64,000 nucleotides of DNA from Anthoceros angustus (Eukaryota; Streptophyta; Anthocerotopsida; Anthocerotales; Anthocerotaceae), in assembly GCA_010909165.1 (NCBI GenBank), contig MU008193.1, positions 482,376-546,375 of the forward strand, in the 5' to 3' direction. The notes under the pieces are model-generated. The model had not been told where the DNA came from and did not search any database. It saw nothing but the letters and a program-made list of their open reading frames with translations. Each line of letters begins with the position of its first letter. The stretch's first letter is position 1. Below are positions 1-11,690 of this stretch, one piece after another. A program made the translations under genes and the position numbers.

Positions 1-2070
1 TTGCGTTGGTAAGCGGCACCGTCTTCGCCTCTTGCTCCGTTGTTCGTCGGCTCGGTAGTCGTGGTTGTTGGTGCTGTGCCGGTGGGCCCGCCCTCGGCAT
101 CGTCCCTCACTGCTTGCTCGGAGGGCACCAAAAGGAGGAAGGGAATCGCCTCCCAAACTTCCACAGGTGGTGAGGGGTTCGCTCAGCGTATGGAGTCAGG
201 AATCCTCGATCGTCCTCCTCCAGTCGCTTGGTCTTGAAGGGCGACCCCCACCTCAGGCGCCCTTGCACGCTCTGCCAGCGGGGCCTCCGGCCGGGCGCCC
301 GTTCAAGCTCTCCCTCCTTGAGGGCTCGAAATGTCCCCATACATGAATCGGTGTAGTCGGATGGCGAGGCTTCGCTCCTTAGCTTGCCTCTGGCCCAGGC
401 AGGCGAAGATAATCCTTCCCAGTCCGCTCTCTTCCCTGGGCGCATGCGAGAATACCAGCAGGTTATCACCAAGGTGATCCACCTTGGTGGCGAGTTCAAT
501 GGACAATGATCCGGGCTACCGCCCTTACTCGGTATCCGGATCGGATATCAACCATCCGTTGGTTGTCCATTGCGTTCGAGCCTCGGCATCGCGGCGTGGT
601 GGCCCTATCTTCCCTTCGCCTTAAGGGGCTCGCACCGCCCCTTCTTCCTCCTTGGGCGGTTGTAGGCCATCCTCGGGACCTCAAGGTCCATCGCCTCGGG
701 TCCTCCGGAGGTTCTTGGATCGGACCTCCTTGTTGATCGCCCTTTCTTGGGGCAAACTCCCGGACTAGGTTGTCAAAGGTCAGACCATTTGGAACACGTC
801 CGGATGCCACTCACCAACTTCCTCCGGCCCCTTGGGCGCCGCTCAAGCTCTCCCTCCTTGAGCTCGAAATGTCCCCATACATGAATCGGTGTGGGGTCGG
901 CCGATGGCGAGGCTTCTCGCTCCTTAGCTTGCGTGCCTCTGGTGACCGGCGAAGATAATCCTTCCCGGTCCGCTCTCTTCCCATTGGGCGCATGCGAGAA
1001 TACCAAGGTTATCACCAAGGTGATCCACCTTGGTGGCGAGTTCAATGGACAATGATCCGGGCTACCGCCCTTACTCGGCGGATCGGATATCAACCATCCG
1101 TTGGTTGTCGCTGCGTTCGAGCCTCGGCATCGCCGGCTGGGCCCTATCTTCCTTCGCCTTAAGGGGCTCGCACGCCCCTTCTTCCTCCTTGCGGTTGTAG
1201 GCCATCCTCGGGACCTCAAGGTCCGCCTCGGGTCCTCCGGAGGTTCTTGGATCGGACCTCCTTGTTGATCGCCCACATCTTCGGGCAAACTCCGGACTAG
1301 GTAGCGTTGTCAAGGTCGAGACCATTTGGAACACGTCCGGATGCCACTCCTGCTGCTTCCCGGCCGGGCGAAGTCCGGATAGCCGGGTCACAATGTTGCG
1401 CTCCACGAGGTCCATGGCTCCCCCATCGGCTTTTGGGTGCCATTGCTTCTCCTCCTCTTGTTCTTTGTAGCTGGCCGGTCGTGGCACGATGTTCCTCCTT
1501 GCCCGCGTTGCTGCTCAGCCTTGACGCGCTCTAAGGCTGGCGCCCAAAAGATAGCGCCAGGCGGATTGCGGGCGCAAGGTATGAGGATTATGCGGAGGCT
1601 GCGGAGCCTCCCTCCTTGGCGCGCTTGTGGAAATGGCTGGCGGGCGCCTCTTCGTTGTCTGCGCGAGTGCATGGCTTACTCGACCCTCGCTTCCACTCGG
1701 CCTTACGCGCGCGCCGCGGGCGTGAATACTGCGCGGCCTCGGCAAGGTTACGGTCTGACCTCTGCATGCCCGACCTCCACTCGGGGCCGTCCACGTGGCG
1801 CCGCCTCGTCATCCTCACGCCTCGCTCCTAGGTTACTTTCCACAGGCGTACTTATCCTATTTTGACACAGGTGGGTTCGGACTTATCCGTTACTCGGCGT
1901 GGTCGGAGCTTGCCATAGTAGTGCAGGGGTCCGTTGTTCACTCAGTCGGAGTATACTCCGCCTCGTCCGGCGCTACCCCAATTTATTCCTCCTTTTCCGC
2001 CTTATTTATCCTTCAATCCTAAAAAGCGAAACCCTACTTATTTCTTAACTCCCGAAGTGCATAGCCCACA
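1..2070 (-). mobile_element. 3' LTR of a Ty3/gypsy element, cut by the window edge
   Basis: This segment matches 13572-15973 over its whole length, in the same order and orientation. Shared landmarks are the opening run around TTGCGTTGGTAAGCGG, the block at 220-800 that recurs at 830-1330, and the final AGTGCATAGCCCACA. It ends in CCACA at 2070, next to a polypyrimidine stretch. That is where a minus-strand element should have its polypurine tract. The gypsy core to its right reads gag to integrase from right to left, so this is the downstream LTR. Only its last 2.1 kb lies in the window. The two copies differ mostly by small indels. No coding potential is claimed. Confidence 0.7.
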
Positions 2071-2090
2071 TACTCCCTTCTCATCATTGG
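2071..2090 (-). other. Candidate polypurine tract
   Basis: Read on the minus strand, a purine-rich run (GATGAGAAGGGAGTA) sits directly against the LTR end TGTGGGC. This is the expected site for second-strand priming of an LTR retrotransposon. It is short and interrupted, so the call rests mainly on position. Confidence 0.5.
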
Positions 2091-2549
2091 CGTCTCGCCA
2101 ACACTAAGCATACTTCTTCACCCGCCACCCGTTTTGAGTGGGCAGCGACTCTCCATCTAGGCGATGGTGGGACCCGTTGTCATATACTTGCACCACTTGT
2201 ACGGACCCATCCATCTCGGTGAAGTTTGCACGGAAAATGCATGTATGACTATCATAAAGGAGGGCGGTCCCCTTCCTTTACATACTCACGATTCGCGATC
2301 GGCGATCGTGCCAAATCTTTGTTGGTTTTGCACCAGCATCTTTGAGCTTCTTCTGTCCTCTGTCTTTGAACAAACCCCAAGAGTCGCTCGGTGGCTTTCC
2401 TCTTCAGTCTCCCTTCCATCATTACTCGAAAAGTGGGCACTTCAAACTCTCATTACGGGAGGTGTCGTAGGTCAAGTAAGGGTCCGTTGTGTGGTCACCT
2501 TCTCTGCATCCGGGCATACAGTGCGGATGGCTTAGTATCGATCATGGGC

Positions 2550-2960
2550 GTAGTTCACCGTGAGTTTATTGATCCTGCGGATGAGCCCATTTGTCTTCTC
2601 TGTCGACCCATTGGCCTTAGGATTGTAGGGTGCCGTCTTGCGATGATTGATGCGAAATACTCCGTCATGGCGGCCACCACATCATTAAGGAAATGGGTTC
2701 CCCTATCACTTACCAAGCTGCGGACATCCGTGCGGGTTATGATGTTCTGCGAATTTGGCCACGGTGTTTCGAGTCCGTTCTTGTCTACCGCCTCTACCCA
2801 CACAGTGCGATGTCGTTGCCACCGGGATGTATCTCCTTTGTGTGTGTCTTGTCGTGGGTATAGGTCCAACAAAGTCAATACCCCACTTTTGAAGGTGCGG
2901 TGCCAATATCGGTACTAGCGGCCCTTGTGTCGTCGGGGTTGGCTTTCCGATCCGTGACAA
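2550..2960 (-). pseudogene. Ty3/gypsy integrase fragment
   Basis: Frames at 2706-2960 and 2555-2878 carry successive parts of an integrase core. One reads KWGIDFVGPI, which holds the first catalytic Asp. Another reads SDRGTHFLNDV, which holds the second Asp region, followed by a PxGRQ-like remnant of the region with the catalytic Glu. Gypsy integrases have these motifs in this spacing. The frame shifts between them, so no continuous protein is encoded. It is the most 3' domain of the element, next to the LTR. Confidence 0.8.
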
Positions 2961-3367
2961 GCATCACACTTCTTCTGGTGGGTGTCCCCATACATTGTTG
3001 GCCACGGTATCCGCTTCAAAATCTTTTGGTGGTGACTGTCTTTGCGTAGTGTCCTCCCCAATCCTTCGTGCATTCCCCGGTAGCTCTGTCTCTGCCGGTT
3101 GTAAGTACCTTCGTTCTACTCCGGCCCTAATTTGAACACACACCGTTGTACATTACGAAGGGTCGAGCATAGTGCACGAATGCCTCCCTCATCCACAGTC
3201 ATTTTGGAGCTCCATTCCCGGAGGTACGCTCTATTTCTTCGTGGGTCGGACGGTGGCGGACCCTCCCTTCTCACGCTAAGGCTGCAGTTCTCGTAGCTTG
3301 GGGTTGTCGGTGGGCTCCTCGGTTGTACTTTTCTGCGGCAACCAATGTCTCATCCAGGAGCGCATCT

Positions 3368-3713
3368 TCACGATCTCTCAACACCGCTGTTTTCAATCGT
3401 GGCGAAATCGCATTTTGGTCTGCCTCTTGTCTTGTTTCCACTTGACGTGAACTCCTGCGGCAACAATATCCACCTTGCTATCCGTCGGGAGTCCGCCTTA
3501 TTCACCCAGCTTGACATGGTCTGGTCATAGAACACAAACTGGGTAGCGGTAGTGTGAATTTCTTGGCGCATATACCATACCCGATGCTTGGCTCTGTAGT
3601 TGTGTATTTTCGTTCAGCGTGGGTGGTATCGTCCGGCGTAGTATCGGGATAATCCTTCGCTTGTCGTCCCGGCTCGGCACTCCGATAGCAAAAGCGGACA
3701 CGTCTACATACAC
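3368..3713 (-). pseudogene. Ty3/gypsy RNase H fragment
   Basis: The frame at 3525-3713 begins YVDVSAFAIGV, a match to the start of retrotransposon RNase H (vDASdfaiGavL). It continues with RRTIPPTLNEN and GMVYA, the usual next blocks. The adjacent frame at 3368-3571 has QFVFYDQT and RIARWILLPQEF, the conserved tail. Frameshifts separate the blocks. It lies between reverse transcriptase and integrase, as expected. Confidence 0.75.
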
Positions 3714-3832
3714 ATGAAATTTCTGCTCGATCCGGTCCTCTTAGGTGCGCTTACCAAGGTGTTACATAAATCCGAAGGCCTCCTCTCGCTCCAGACGGTC
3801 CAAACCTCCTCCTTCCATGATGTTACATCAAC

Positions 3833-4480
3833 TTAGCCCTCTTGCAAAGTCCTTAATAAACGGTAGTATCCCACCATTCGAAACCTCTCGGCTCCTTTAG
3901 GTTTCGTGGTGGAGGCGGATGACCGGACCTTGTCTGGTCCACCTCGATTCCGCCCACACGATGTCAACAAGATTCCCTCCGTCATTCCAAAGTAGCATTT
4001 CTCGGGTGTAGGCTCAATTGAGTCTCGGCGGCTCAAGCACCTTCTTAGATGTCCAAGGTGTTTGTCCTGCTCCCCATGCACACAAAATCATCCGGAATAT
4101 CTCCATGAAGTCCCTCGAAGTCACGGAAGGCGTTGGTCACCATCGCATGAGCGACCACAGGCGCTCGGTCATCCCAAAGGCACTTCTCTTGTAGGCAAGC
4201 GTACCCCACTCCGTAGTGAAGGTCGTCTTGTCGTCAAACTCCCTTAGGTGCAATTGGTTATATCCGGAGTAGCCATCCAGGAAGGAGTAAGTAGTCCGTC
4301 CACCTTGTCCAAAATGTCGTCTCTGAATGGCATCGAAGTGGTCCTTCTCGTTCTGTTGAGCTTCCTCAATCTTGGCATACGAATTTGTCTGCATTTCTTG
4401 GGAACCACCACAATCGGCGCCACACTGTTGTGATGGGGAAAATGATGTCTGCCTCGGTACTTATCAAGGACCTCCTTCAC
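3833..4480 (-). pseudogene. Ty3/gypsy reverse transcriptase fragment
   Basis: The frame at 4137-4394 contains YSFLDGYSGYNQLHL and KTTFTTEWGTLAYKRSAFGMTE, the fingers and palm blocks before the catalytic YxDD. The frame at 3833-4081 contains HLGHLRRCL and EKCYFGMTEGILL, the thumb-side blocks after it. The YxDD region between 4081 and 4137 is not recovered in one frame. The frame at 4244-4480 carries the upstream part. This is clear Ty3/gypsy RT, broken by indels. Confidence 0.85.
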
Positions 4481-5189
4481 CTTGATCGAATACTTGGGGT
4501 TGAGCTTGTATTCGGATTCGGATTGGCTCCGGCTTCAAATCGATCTTATGCTCTCCACTTCTTGAATGCCCTTCATGTCCGTGACCTTGAAGGCGAACAC
4601 CTCATAAAACTCCCCAGTGCTTTAGTCCTTCCTTGGTCAGGAGGCATGCCTTTCTTAAACTTGAGAATTTGCTGGCGGACCTCCACTTCTTCCACGTCGT
4701 CGGGTTCACCGTCTCCGTTCCGTCTTTCATTGCGTCAAACCCCTCGTCCTCCTCTCGGGATCGTCCTCTCGCATCCCCATTCTCGAAGAGCTCGTCGGTG
4801 AATCGTGTTACTCCTTGATGTCTTTTCCTTGGTACTCTTGTTGTCTCCCCTTGTCTTTGGTCACCTCCTCTTCACTTCCTTCCTCCGGCCCGTTGTGGCG
4901 TTTACTCAAACAATCAACCACTTCGCCAAAGGCATCCGATAGTCCATCTCCTCCTCGGACCCGGATCTTGGCGAAAGGTCGCCTCCTCGGAACTATCTTG
5001 TTCGTCGCCGGTGGAGTCCTCCGTGAGGTATACCCTTCGGTAGTGCTCAGTTTCCCCACAATAGGTGTCCTTGCTCCGGTGAGCAACCCTCCCTTCTCGC
5101 ACCTTAGGGTCCCGTCCACGGCAGTGAATCTCCTTCCTTCCAAAGTGTAGCTTGCAGGCCAACCCGACCATGGCCCCACACCTCATACC

Positions 5190-5480
5190 CTAATGGTCCG
5201 GCGGTTTGATCACAACAAAATCCGGTTTGTAGGGTGCGGCTATGGTGGCCAAGACTCGGTTAACTCCCGCGGATCTCTTCTTGACATATACGCCATTCTC
5301 GAGTCTTCGTTGAGGTTGAAGGATGTGAAGCCCAATTTTCGTGCCGTGGCGGTGATGAGGTTGACTCGGACCCGTGTCAGCAGTACATCCTTGATGATAC
5401 ATCCAATCTCCACTTGTATGGCCCCCAGGTCGTATGGGACACCACCCTCACTTCCTGTGCTACCCTTCACGGCTTTGGTG
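5190..5480 (-). pseudogene. Retropepsin-like aspartic protease fragment
   Basis: The frame at 5240-5470 reads VPYDLGAIQVEIG, then IKDVLL, then RVNLITATARKLGFTSF. This is the pattern around the active site of plant gypsy proteases. The catalytic D-T/S-G triplet is missing at the VLL-to-VNLI junction, apparently through a small deletion. The neighbouring frame at 5190-5402 carries the end of the domain (LATIAAPYKPDFVVIKPPDH). It lies between gag-like sequence and RT. Confidence 0.7.
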
Positions 5481-5899
5481 CTCAGTGGGTTTCCCTAACG
5501 GCCCGGACCTCTTGTATTTGGGTTATCCCTCGGTCGAAAGGACACAAGGTGCGCGATTCATCATCAGTCGCCACATTAAAGGCGGGCTTCTACCCCAATC
5601 GAGGATCCTGCTGCTGCGTCCTCATCCTCTCCCCGGTCACTTGTTACGGTATTCTCCGGATGCTTGCGCATTTCCTCCTGCAACATCTCGGTCACCTCCG
5701 GACTCGTCCAAATAACGTCCGTCGGGAGGCACGTTCCTTCTCATCTGTCTGGAGAACTTCCTTGGGTAATCCCTCGTGAGCTGCCGTCCAGCCCTCCTTC
5801 ATCGGTCGGATCCTCTGCTGGTATTTCCGTTTGATTGCCTTCCTCGGCGTCGTGGCGCTTCCTCGATCTTGTTCTTCTTCAATGGCGCCTTTCGTCGCT

Positions 5900-7450
5900 C
5901 CTTCCTTGACTCACAGTAGACACCTCAAGATTTCCATGACTCCCTTCGACACCGTACCTTCTTGTTCTTTTCCATCTCGCGTACCTCTGGGAATCTCTTC
6001 CCACTCCGAGCATCTTGACTTGCCGTCACAGTAGTCTTAGGAGGTGGCGTTGGTGGTCGAGTTCTCCGCTTGGTGTGGCATATCGTCGTCCTTGTGCGGG
6101 GTTGGGACATAGCGTCTTGCCGTATGCCCGCCTTGCGATCGCCACACGGCTCGAAGTCCCCATTACCACCTGCCTCGTTGGAGTACGGACACGCGTTGGA
6201 GTAATGGCGATTCCAGTTCCAGACCACGGCCGTCGGAGGATACGAAGGGGCTCCCATGCGGTCTTTGCATCGGTGGGGCTCGTTGTATTGACGGACCTCG
6301 GTTGGCGGATACATGGTTTTGGGATATCGCGGCCCGGAGGGGCTTCACATGCATAGGCCTCTTCCCATTGCTCCTCGGCCTCCTCCTCGTATTCGTAGTC
6401 CACTTGATGCCGGCCTTGAGGCGGTTGGACTTCGAATGGCGTGTTCTTGCGGCACACGCATCGTTCGTGTAGTCGGTGTTTTCCGCGCTCTCGGTCCTTA
6501 ACACAGTTTATCGCGGGTCCTCTACTCTCTTTATCACTTTTCCGGTCCTCCCGCGGACTGCTACCTCCTTTGAGGGAGTCGGGTCGGTGGAGCTTCTCGG
6601 ACGGTCTTTGGTGTCACCACCTCCTTCTTACCACCTTCTTTTTAGGGGCTTCTTGCTCTTCTTCTTGCGGGGATACTCTTCCTCGCTAGAGACCTCGTCT
6701 CTTCTTGGACGGCTCCTCCTCCGAAGACACCTCCGATTGGTCTTCCTCCTCCTCGAAGACTCTTCCTCCTCGAGTCGAACCCCGTTTCTTCTTCTTCTTC
6801 TTGCCTCCTTGGCGGTTCTTTATCCTCGATGTAGCGATTCCTCGTAGTTTTGGCCTCGACCGCCTTGCGTCCTTCTCGGCTGGCGGCGGGGCGTGCATAT
6901 GGGTTTGGCTAGGCCGGCGCGAACCACCGTCGCTTGCATCGTGGTATGGGTTGGATGCGATCCCTCGGGGCATAGAACCGCTCGATGTCTGAGCCCGGCT
7001 TCTCCTTCTTCCCTCGATTTTCCAACTTTGATAATACATACCCCTCACGGTGATCCTCGAAACCGTTCTAAGAAGGCATTTTCAAAGCTTCAAGCGAGGC
7101 GGGTGGGGCATTCTCCGGTGGTCGGTACTTTCTCCGATACCATTGAGCGGTGTCCTCGGAGAACCCCTTGGAAAAGCTGGATGAGGCGCGTCGACTCCCT
7201 CTCGTTGAAGTTGGCTTTGGACATGAAGTCCTCCACAAAGGTCTCGCATCCGCTCCTTCTTCCCTCCGAATATGGAGTCGCTTGTTTGGTCGAGGTAGGG
7301 GCCATGGCTGCGCCATCGATGGGTTAGGCGTGGGTCCTACCTTCTTCCGTTGGCGTCCCTTGTACCCGTACTCGTCTTGGTCGACAATTCGACCACGTTC
7401 TCCCTCCTCGATCGGTGCTCTCTCGTTGGGTTTGGCGTCTCTCCCTCTCA
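5900..7450 (-). pseudogene. Gag-like region of the gypsy element
   Basis: Frames at 7068-7451, 6686-7048, 6026-6457 and 5925-6314 are rich in Arg, Glu and Pro. They include a stretch like the capsid helix of plant gag proteins (FSEDTAQWYRRKYRPPENAPP) just after the primer-binding end, followed by charged linkers. No CCHC zinc knuckle is visible in one frame. Assignment rests on position upstream of the protease and on this weak capsid resemblance. Confidence 0.5.
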
Positions 7451-7570
7451 CGGCTCGGAGAGCAGAGTGACCACGTCCGATCCTCCCGGCGGTTCACTCT
7501 TGGACCGTCGCTCGACGCGCATTCACTTACCTTCTCTTCCTAAGGGCACTGCGGCACCACGGACCGATTT

Positions 7571-7587
7571 CATTCCCGGCAGCGCCA
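7571..7587 (-). other. Primer-binding site (tRNA-Asp type)
   Basis: On the minus strand TGGCGCTGCCGGGAATG lies three bases after the LTR end CCGCCACA. Plant Athila/Tat-type gypsy elements prime from tRNA-Asp with the related TGGCGCCGTTGCCGGGGA. The present copy is that motif with small deletions. It fixes 7591 as the inner edge of the 5' LTR. Confidence 0.65.
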
Positions 7588-8529
7588 AAATGTGGCGGAC
7601 TTTCTTGATGGCGGTGGCGCACAATCCGTGTCGTTGTAGGAAGAAGTCCGTTCCCAAAGGGAATGATAGGCCCGTTTACGCGTTTGGTGATTCTTAGTCC
7701 TTAGCGCTCGTTCGGTCTCAACACACATACTCCTAACTACTCTAGCGTTCACCGTCACAGGCCGGTATGGCCAAGCGTTTAAGACCCGTTCGCGTCCGTA
7801 TCGTTCACATACATCCTCACGCATCGGTCCTTTCCTCTCTCCCTCACGCTACACTCTTGATCTTAGAAAAGGCCGGATTCTGTGATCCGGACCTCCTCGT
7901 CGTTCCGGGCCTCCGGGCTCTACACGCCCTCCGAGTTCCTCCGGCTCACACGTTCAGTCGTTCGGTCGGACGCGGCTCGGGCGACAATCACCGATCACCT
8001 TCCACGCACACACCACAGCGCGTTAAGTCCGTCACGGGACCTTGATCAATCTCCCGGGTGCCATGCTTTCGGTGACTCGGGACTCACGTTAGCAAGAAGA
8101 CTCACAAAGGTGCAGAGCGGCATCAACACCAAGAAAGATGCTTTACTAGGCCTCGGCCCTCTTATCTGCGCCCAAGGTGGCGTCTTTATTACACCCCTAT
8201 TACGGTGATAGCTCGGTATACCCTAATCGCCTACCATCCTATTTCCCCCTATCTCCTTCGCCCGGTTGTGGGGGAAGGTCACAGGCCCCGCCTCGGAATG
8301 GGTGGTCCAATCCCGTCAGCGGTTGTGGTGCGCAATCGGATGATCCGTGAGGCGGGGCCCTCCTCTCCGGAATCACATCGGGTTGGGCTCTCGGTGATCG
8401 ACCGCACCAGCGTCATCCTCCTGGCCTCCACAGGTCCTTCGCCCGGTGGGGCCACCTATCTGCTCCCCTAAGCGTAAGTCGAAGGGGCTCCTCCTTCTTG
8501 CGCGGTCCTCGAGGTCTGTCTCGACTCAC

Positions 8530-8712
8530 GAACTTGAGTCCGGCTTATTCAGGTCCGGCCGGCTGGGTCCGACCTTGTCGGTCCGGACCTCGGGGTCGGT
8601 TTATTCTGGGGTCCGGACTTGAGTCGGACTTATTAGGTCCGGACTTGAGTCGGACTTATTGAGTCGGACTTGAGTCGGCCTCCCTGGGGTCCGGACAAAG
8701 TCCGGACTCACG
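8530..8712. repeat. Array of TCCGGAC/GAGTCGGAC motifs
   Basis: Short near-repeats of GGTCCGGACTTGAGTCGG and variants recur about ten times in 180 bp inside the giant LTR. A similar array lies at 46215-46430. The core TCCGGA is self-complementary. Confidence 0.7.
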
Positions 8713-8814
8713 CCACCGGGTTTCCTCCCTCACGGGACTCCTCCGTGGCTCTCCCTCGAAGTCCTCCCTGTTCCCGATCGCCCGGTGACTCCCGTTGGCC
8801 CCTCCTTCCATGGT

Positions 8815-11690
8815 GAGGTCGGGGTGCTTACCTCGATCGCATCCGCGCTCCTCGTTCGCTCCTCGGTTGCTCCTCTCCGCTCCGTCATCTCAAGCAGGGG
8901 CCACTAGGGTCCCTGTCTTTGTCCCGTGGCCTTCATCTCCTTGAGCCTTCCGGGGCCGTCCGTTTCTGTGACGTCGAGAGGCTTCTCGCCTTGGGGAGCT
9001 CGTGGTAATAGGCAAAGTGGATCGACTTGTTGAATTGCCTCTTCCACGTGTGCGGGCACCGATACTCCCTCCGCCATAAGTGTTAGATGGGCGTCTTTGC
9101 CGGCTTGTTGGGCCACCTCTCCTGCCCGGTTGTGTGGGCAGTATCACGCGAGGCTACACTGGGCCTCGGTCACCTCCTGCATTTTTGCTCCACTGCTCGG
9201 CTCCGTCGTTTCCTCTCCATTGCCGGCTTACCGCCATAGCGCGGCGTTCCCGCCTTTCTCGGTGGACCGGCTTCTTTTACGCTTCCGATTGCTCGCGCTC
9301 CTCGTTCGCTCCTCGGTTGCTCCTCTCCGCTCCGTCATCTCCAAGCAGGGGCCAGGGTCCTGTCATCCCGTGGCCTTCATCTCCTTGAGCCTTCCGGGGT
9401 CCGTCAGGCTGCGGAGTCGAGGCTTCTCGCCGGGGCTCGGTGGTAATAGGCAAAGTCAGATCGACTTGTTGAATTGCCTCTTCCACGTGTGCGGGCACCG
9501 ATACTCCCTCGCCATAAGTGTTAGGGGCGTCTTTGCTCGGCTTGTTGGGCCACCTCTCCGCGGTTGTGTGGGCAGGCATCAGCGAGGCTACAAGGCGGCC
9601 TCGGTCACCTCCTGCAGTGCCTGTTGCTCACTGCTCCGGCTCCGTCGTTTCCTCTCCATTGACTTACCGCCATGCGCGGCGTTCCCGCCTTTCTCGGTGG
9701 ACCGGCGGCTTCTTTTACTTCGTGCTCCTCCGTTCATTACGGCCTTTAGCTCATGACTCCCTCTCGGTGATCGGATACCTCCGTCCAGGCTCGGACTTCC
9801 TCCGGCTCATGCGCACAGCAGCGTCCAACTCCTTGGATAGTCGCGATTTTCCTCCGTCTTGAGGCGGAGGCTCTACTTCGTGCTCGAGTCGTGGATTCTC
9901 GTTGAGAATCACTGCTTTGCTCCGCGCATCTTGGGTTGTAGCTCCAGTGTCCTTCTTGTCCTCCATCCTCTGCTGCCTCTCCTCTACTTCCTGCGGTTAC
10001 TCGGAGATCCCTATCTCCCGTCGGCCTCCATCTCCTCCTTGTGGCCTTGCACCTCCATAGCCGCTGCGGCCTTGAGTAACCTCATGCTGTGACTCTCTCC
10101 ACGGTTCCGATCCGTCATGGTGATCCGGTCGCTCTTTTGCTGACCGGCTCCTTCGCCGCCTTTACAGGCCTCGCCCTTGGCTCTCTGGCGCCTCCTGGTC
10201 AGCTCTCTGCTTGTGCCGGGCCTCTTAGCCTCTGCTGCGCTTCCCTCTTCCGCCTCTGCGCTTCCCCCTTGCTGCAAGGTCCTCCGCCGCTTGGGCCTCC
10301 CAGGCTTGCTTGGTGTTCGGTGAAGAACCTTAACCGATCTGGCCCGCCGGGCCTCGCTCCGCCACCGGCGTTTCCCTTCCTCGATCGGCGAGGGACTCCG
10401 CCTTTCCTTTGCCCCTCGGCCGCCTTCACTTGCTCTTGGGTTCCACCATCCTCCTCGGGTGGCCTCCACTTCACAGGTCTTCTCTGTACGAGACCCCAAA
10501 GCATTCCGTCCATGTGGCAGGACTTCGCCGTGTTTCTTCCACGGCCGTGAGTGAGGCCCCACAAAGTCCGTAGTGGGGCCGGCATTTCTCGATCCGGCGA
10601 GGACTCCGCCTTTCCTTTGCCCCTCGGCCGCCTTCACTTGCTCTTGGGTTCCACCATCCTCCTCGGGTGGCCTCCACTTCACAGGTCTTCTCATTTGCCA
10701 CGAGACCCCAAAGCATTCCGTCCATAGTAGCAGGACTTCGCCGTGTTTCTTCCACGGCCGCGTGATGAGGCCCCCAAAGTCCGTAGTGGGGCCGGCATTT
10801 CTCGATCCGAGGACCTCCATACCATGATCCGGAGTAAGTCGGTGGGTTCTCGGACCTAATCGGGACCCTCGGGGTCTGAGTGGTGGTCGAGTCTCACCCT
10901 CTTGGCCCTCTTGGCCTCTAACTCCTTTGTGCCCTCTTTCTCACAGGGCTCGGAGGAGGTGAGGTGCGGGGTGCTTACCTCGATCGCATCCGCGCTCCTC
11001 GTTGCCTCCTCGGTTGCTCCTCTCCGCGCTCCGTCATCTCCAAGCAGGGGCCACTAGGGTCCCTGTCATCCCGTGGCCTTCATCTCCTTGAGCCTTCCGG
11101 TCCGTCCGTTTCTGGCGTCGAGGCTTCTCGCCGAGCTCGGCGTGGTAATAGGCAAAGTCAGATCGACTTGTTGAATTGCCTCTTCCACGTGTGCGGGCAC
11201 CGATACTCCCTCGCCATAAGTGTTAGGGGCGTCTTTGCTCGGCTTGTTGGGCCACCTCTGCCCGGTTGTGTGGGCCGGGGTGTATCACGCGAGGCTACAA
11301 GGCGGCCTCGGTCACCTCCTGCTGGCTGTTGCTCACACTCCGGCTCCGTCGTTTCCTCTCCATTGCCGGCTTACCGCCATAGCGCGGCGTTCCCGCCTTT
11401 CTCGGTGGACCGGCGGCTTCTTTTACCTTCCGGTGCTCGCGCTCCTCCGTTCATTACGGCCTTTAGCTCATGACTCCCTCTCGGTGATCGGATACCTCCG
11501 TCAGGCTCGGACTTCCTCCTCATACATGGCAGCGTCCAACTCCTTGGATAGTCGCGATTTTCCTCCGTCTTGAGGCCAGACACTCTCGTGCTCGAGTCGT
11601 GGATTCTCGTTGAGAATCACTGCTGCTCAAGCGCATCTTGGGTTGTAGCTCCAGCGTGTCCTTCTGTCCTCCATCTGCCTCCTCTACTTC
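8815..11690. repeat. Repeat block A of the giant LTR, three copies
   Basis: Three copies begin near 8815, 9285 and 10965. Each carries a CGCTCCTCGTT-type opening, then GCAAAGTCAGATCGACTTG, CTTCCACGTGTGCGGGCACC, ATAAGTGTTAG and GCGGCGTTCCCGCC. Copies two and three run on through GGATTCTCGTTGAGAATCAC into block B, so the real unit is about 1.7 kb, A followed by B. Copy one is shorter. Differences between copies are mainly indels of a few bases. Confidence 0.75.

Larger units (their letters stand above)
2071..7590 (-). mobile_element. Internal region of a degenerate Ty3/gypsy retrotransposon
   Basis: Broken reading frames on the minus strand give, in order from 7450 to 2550, gag-like sequence, an aspartic protease, reverse transcriptase, RNase H and integrase. 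Integrase last is the Ty3/gypsy order, which separates it from Copia. About 5.5 kb between the two LTR boundaries is a normal internal length. No domain is intact. The frame changes every few dozen codons, usually through small insertions or deletions. The element is therefore non-autonomous as it stands, unless the indels are sequencing errors. Confidence 0.85.

Noticed and set aside
10011-10820. Long minus-strand frame of 269 codons inside the giant LTR
   Set aside because: It is Arg/Glu/Gly-rich, repeats within itself because the DNA repeats, and other copies of the same block read in different frames. GC-rich repeat DNA opens such frames by chance.
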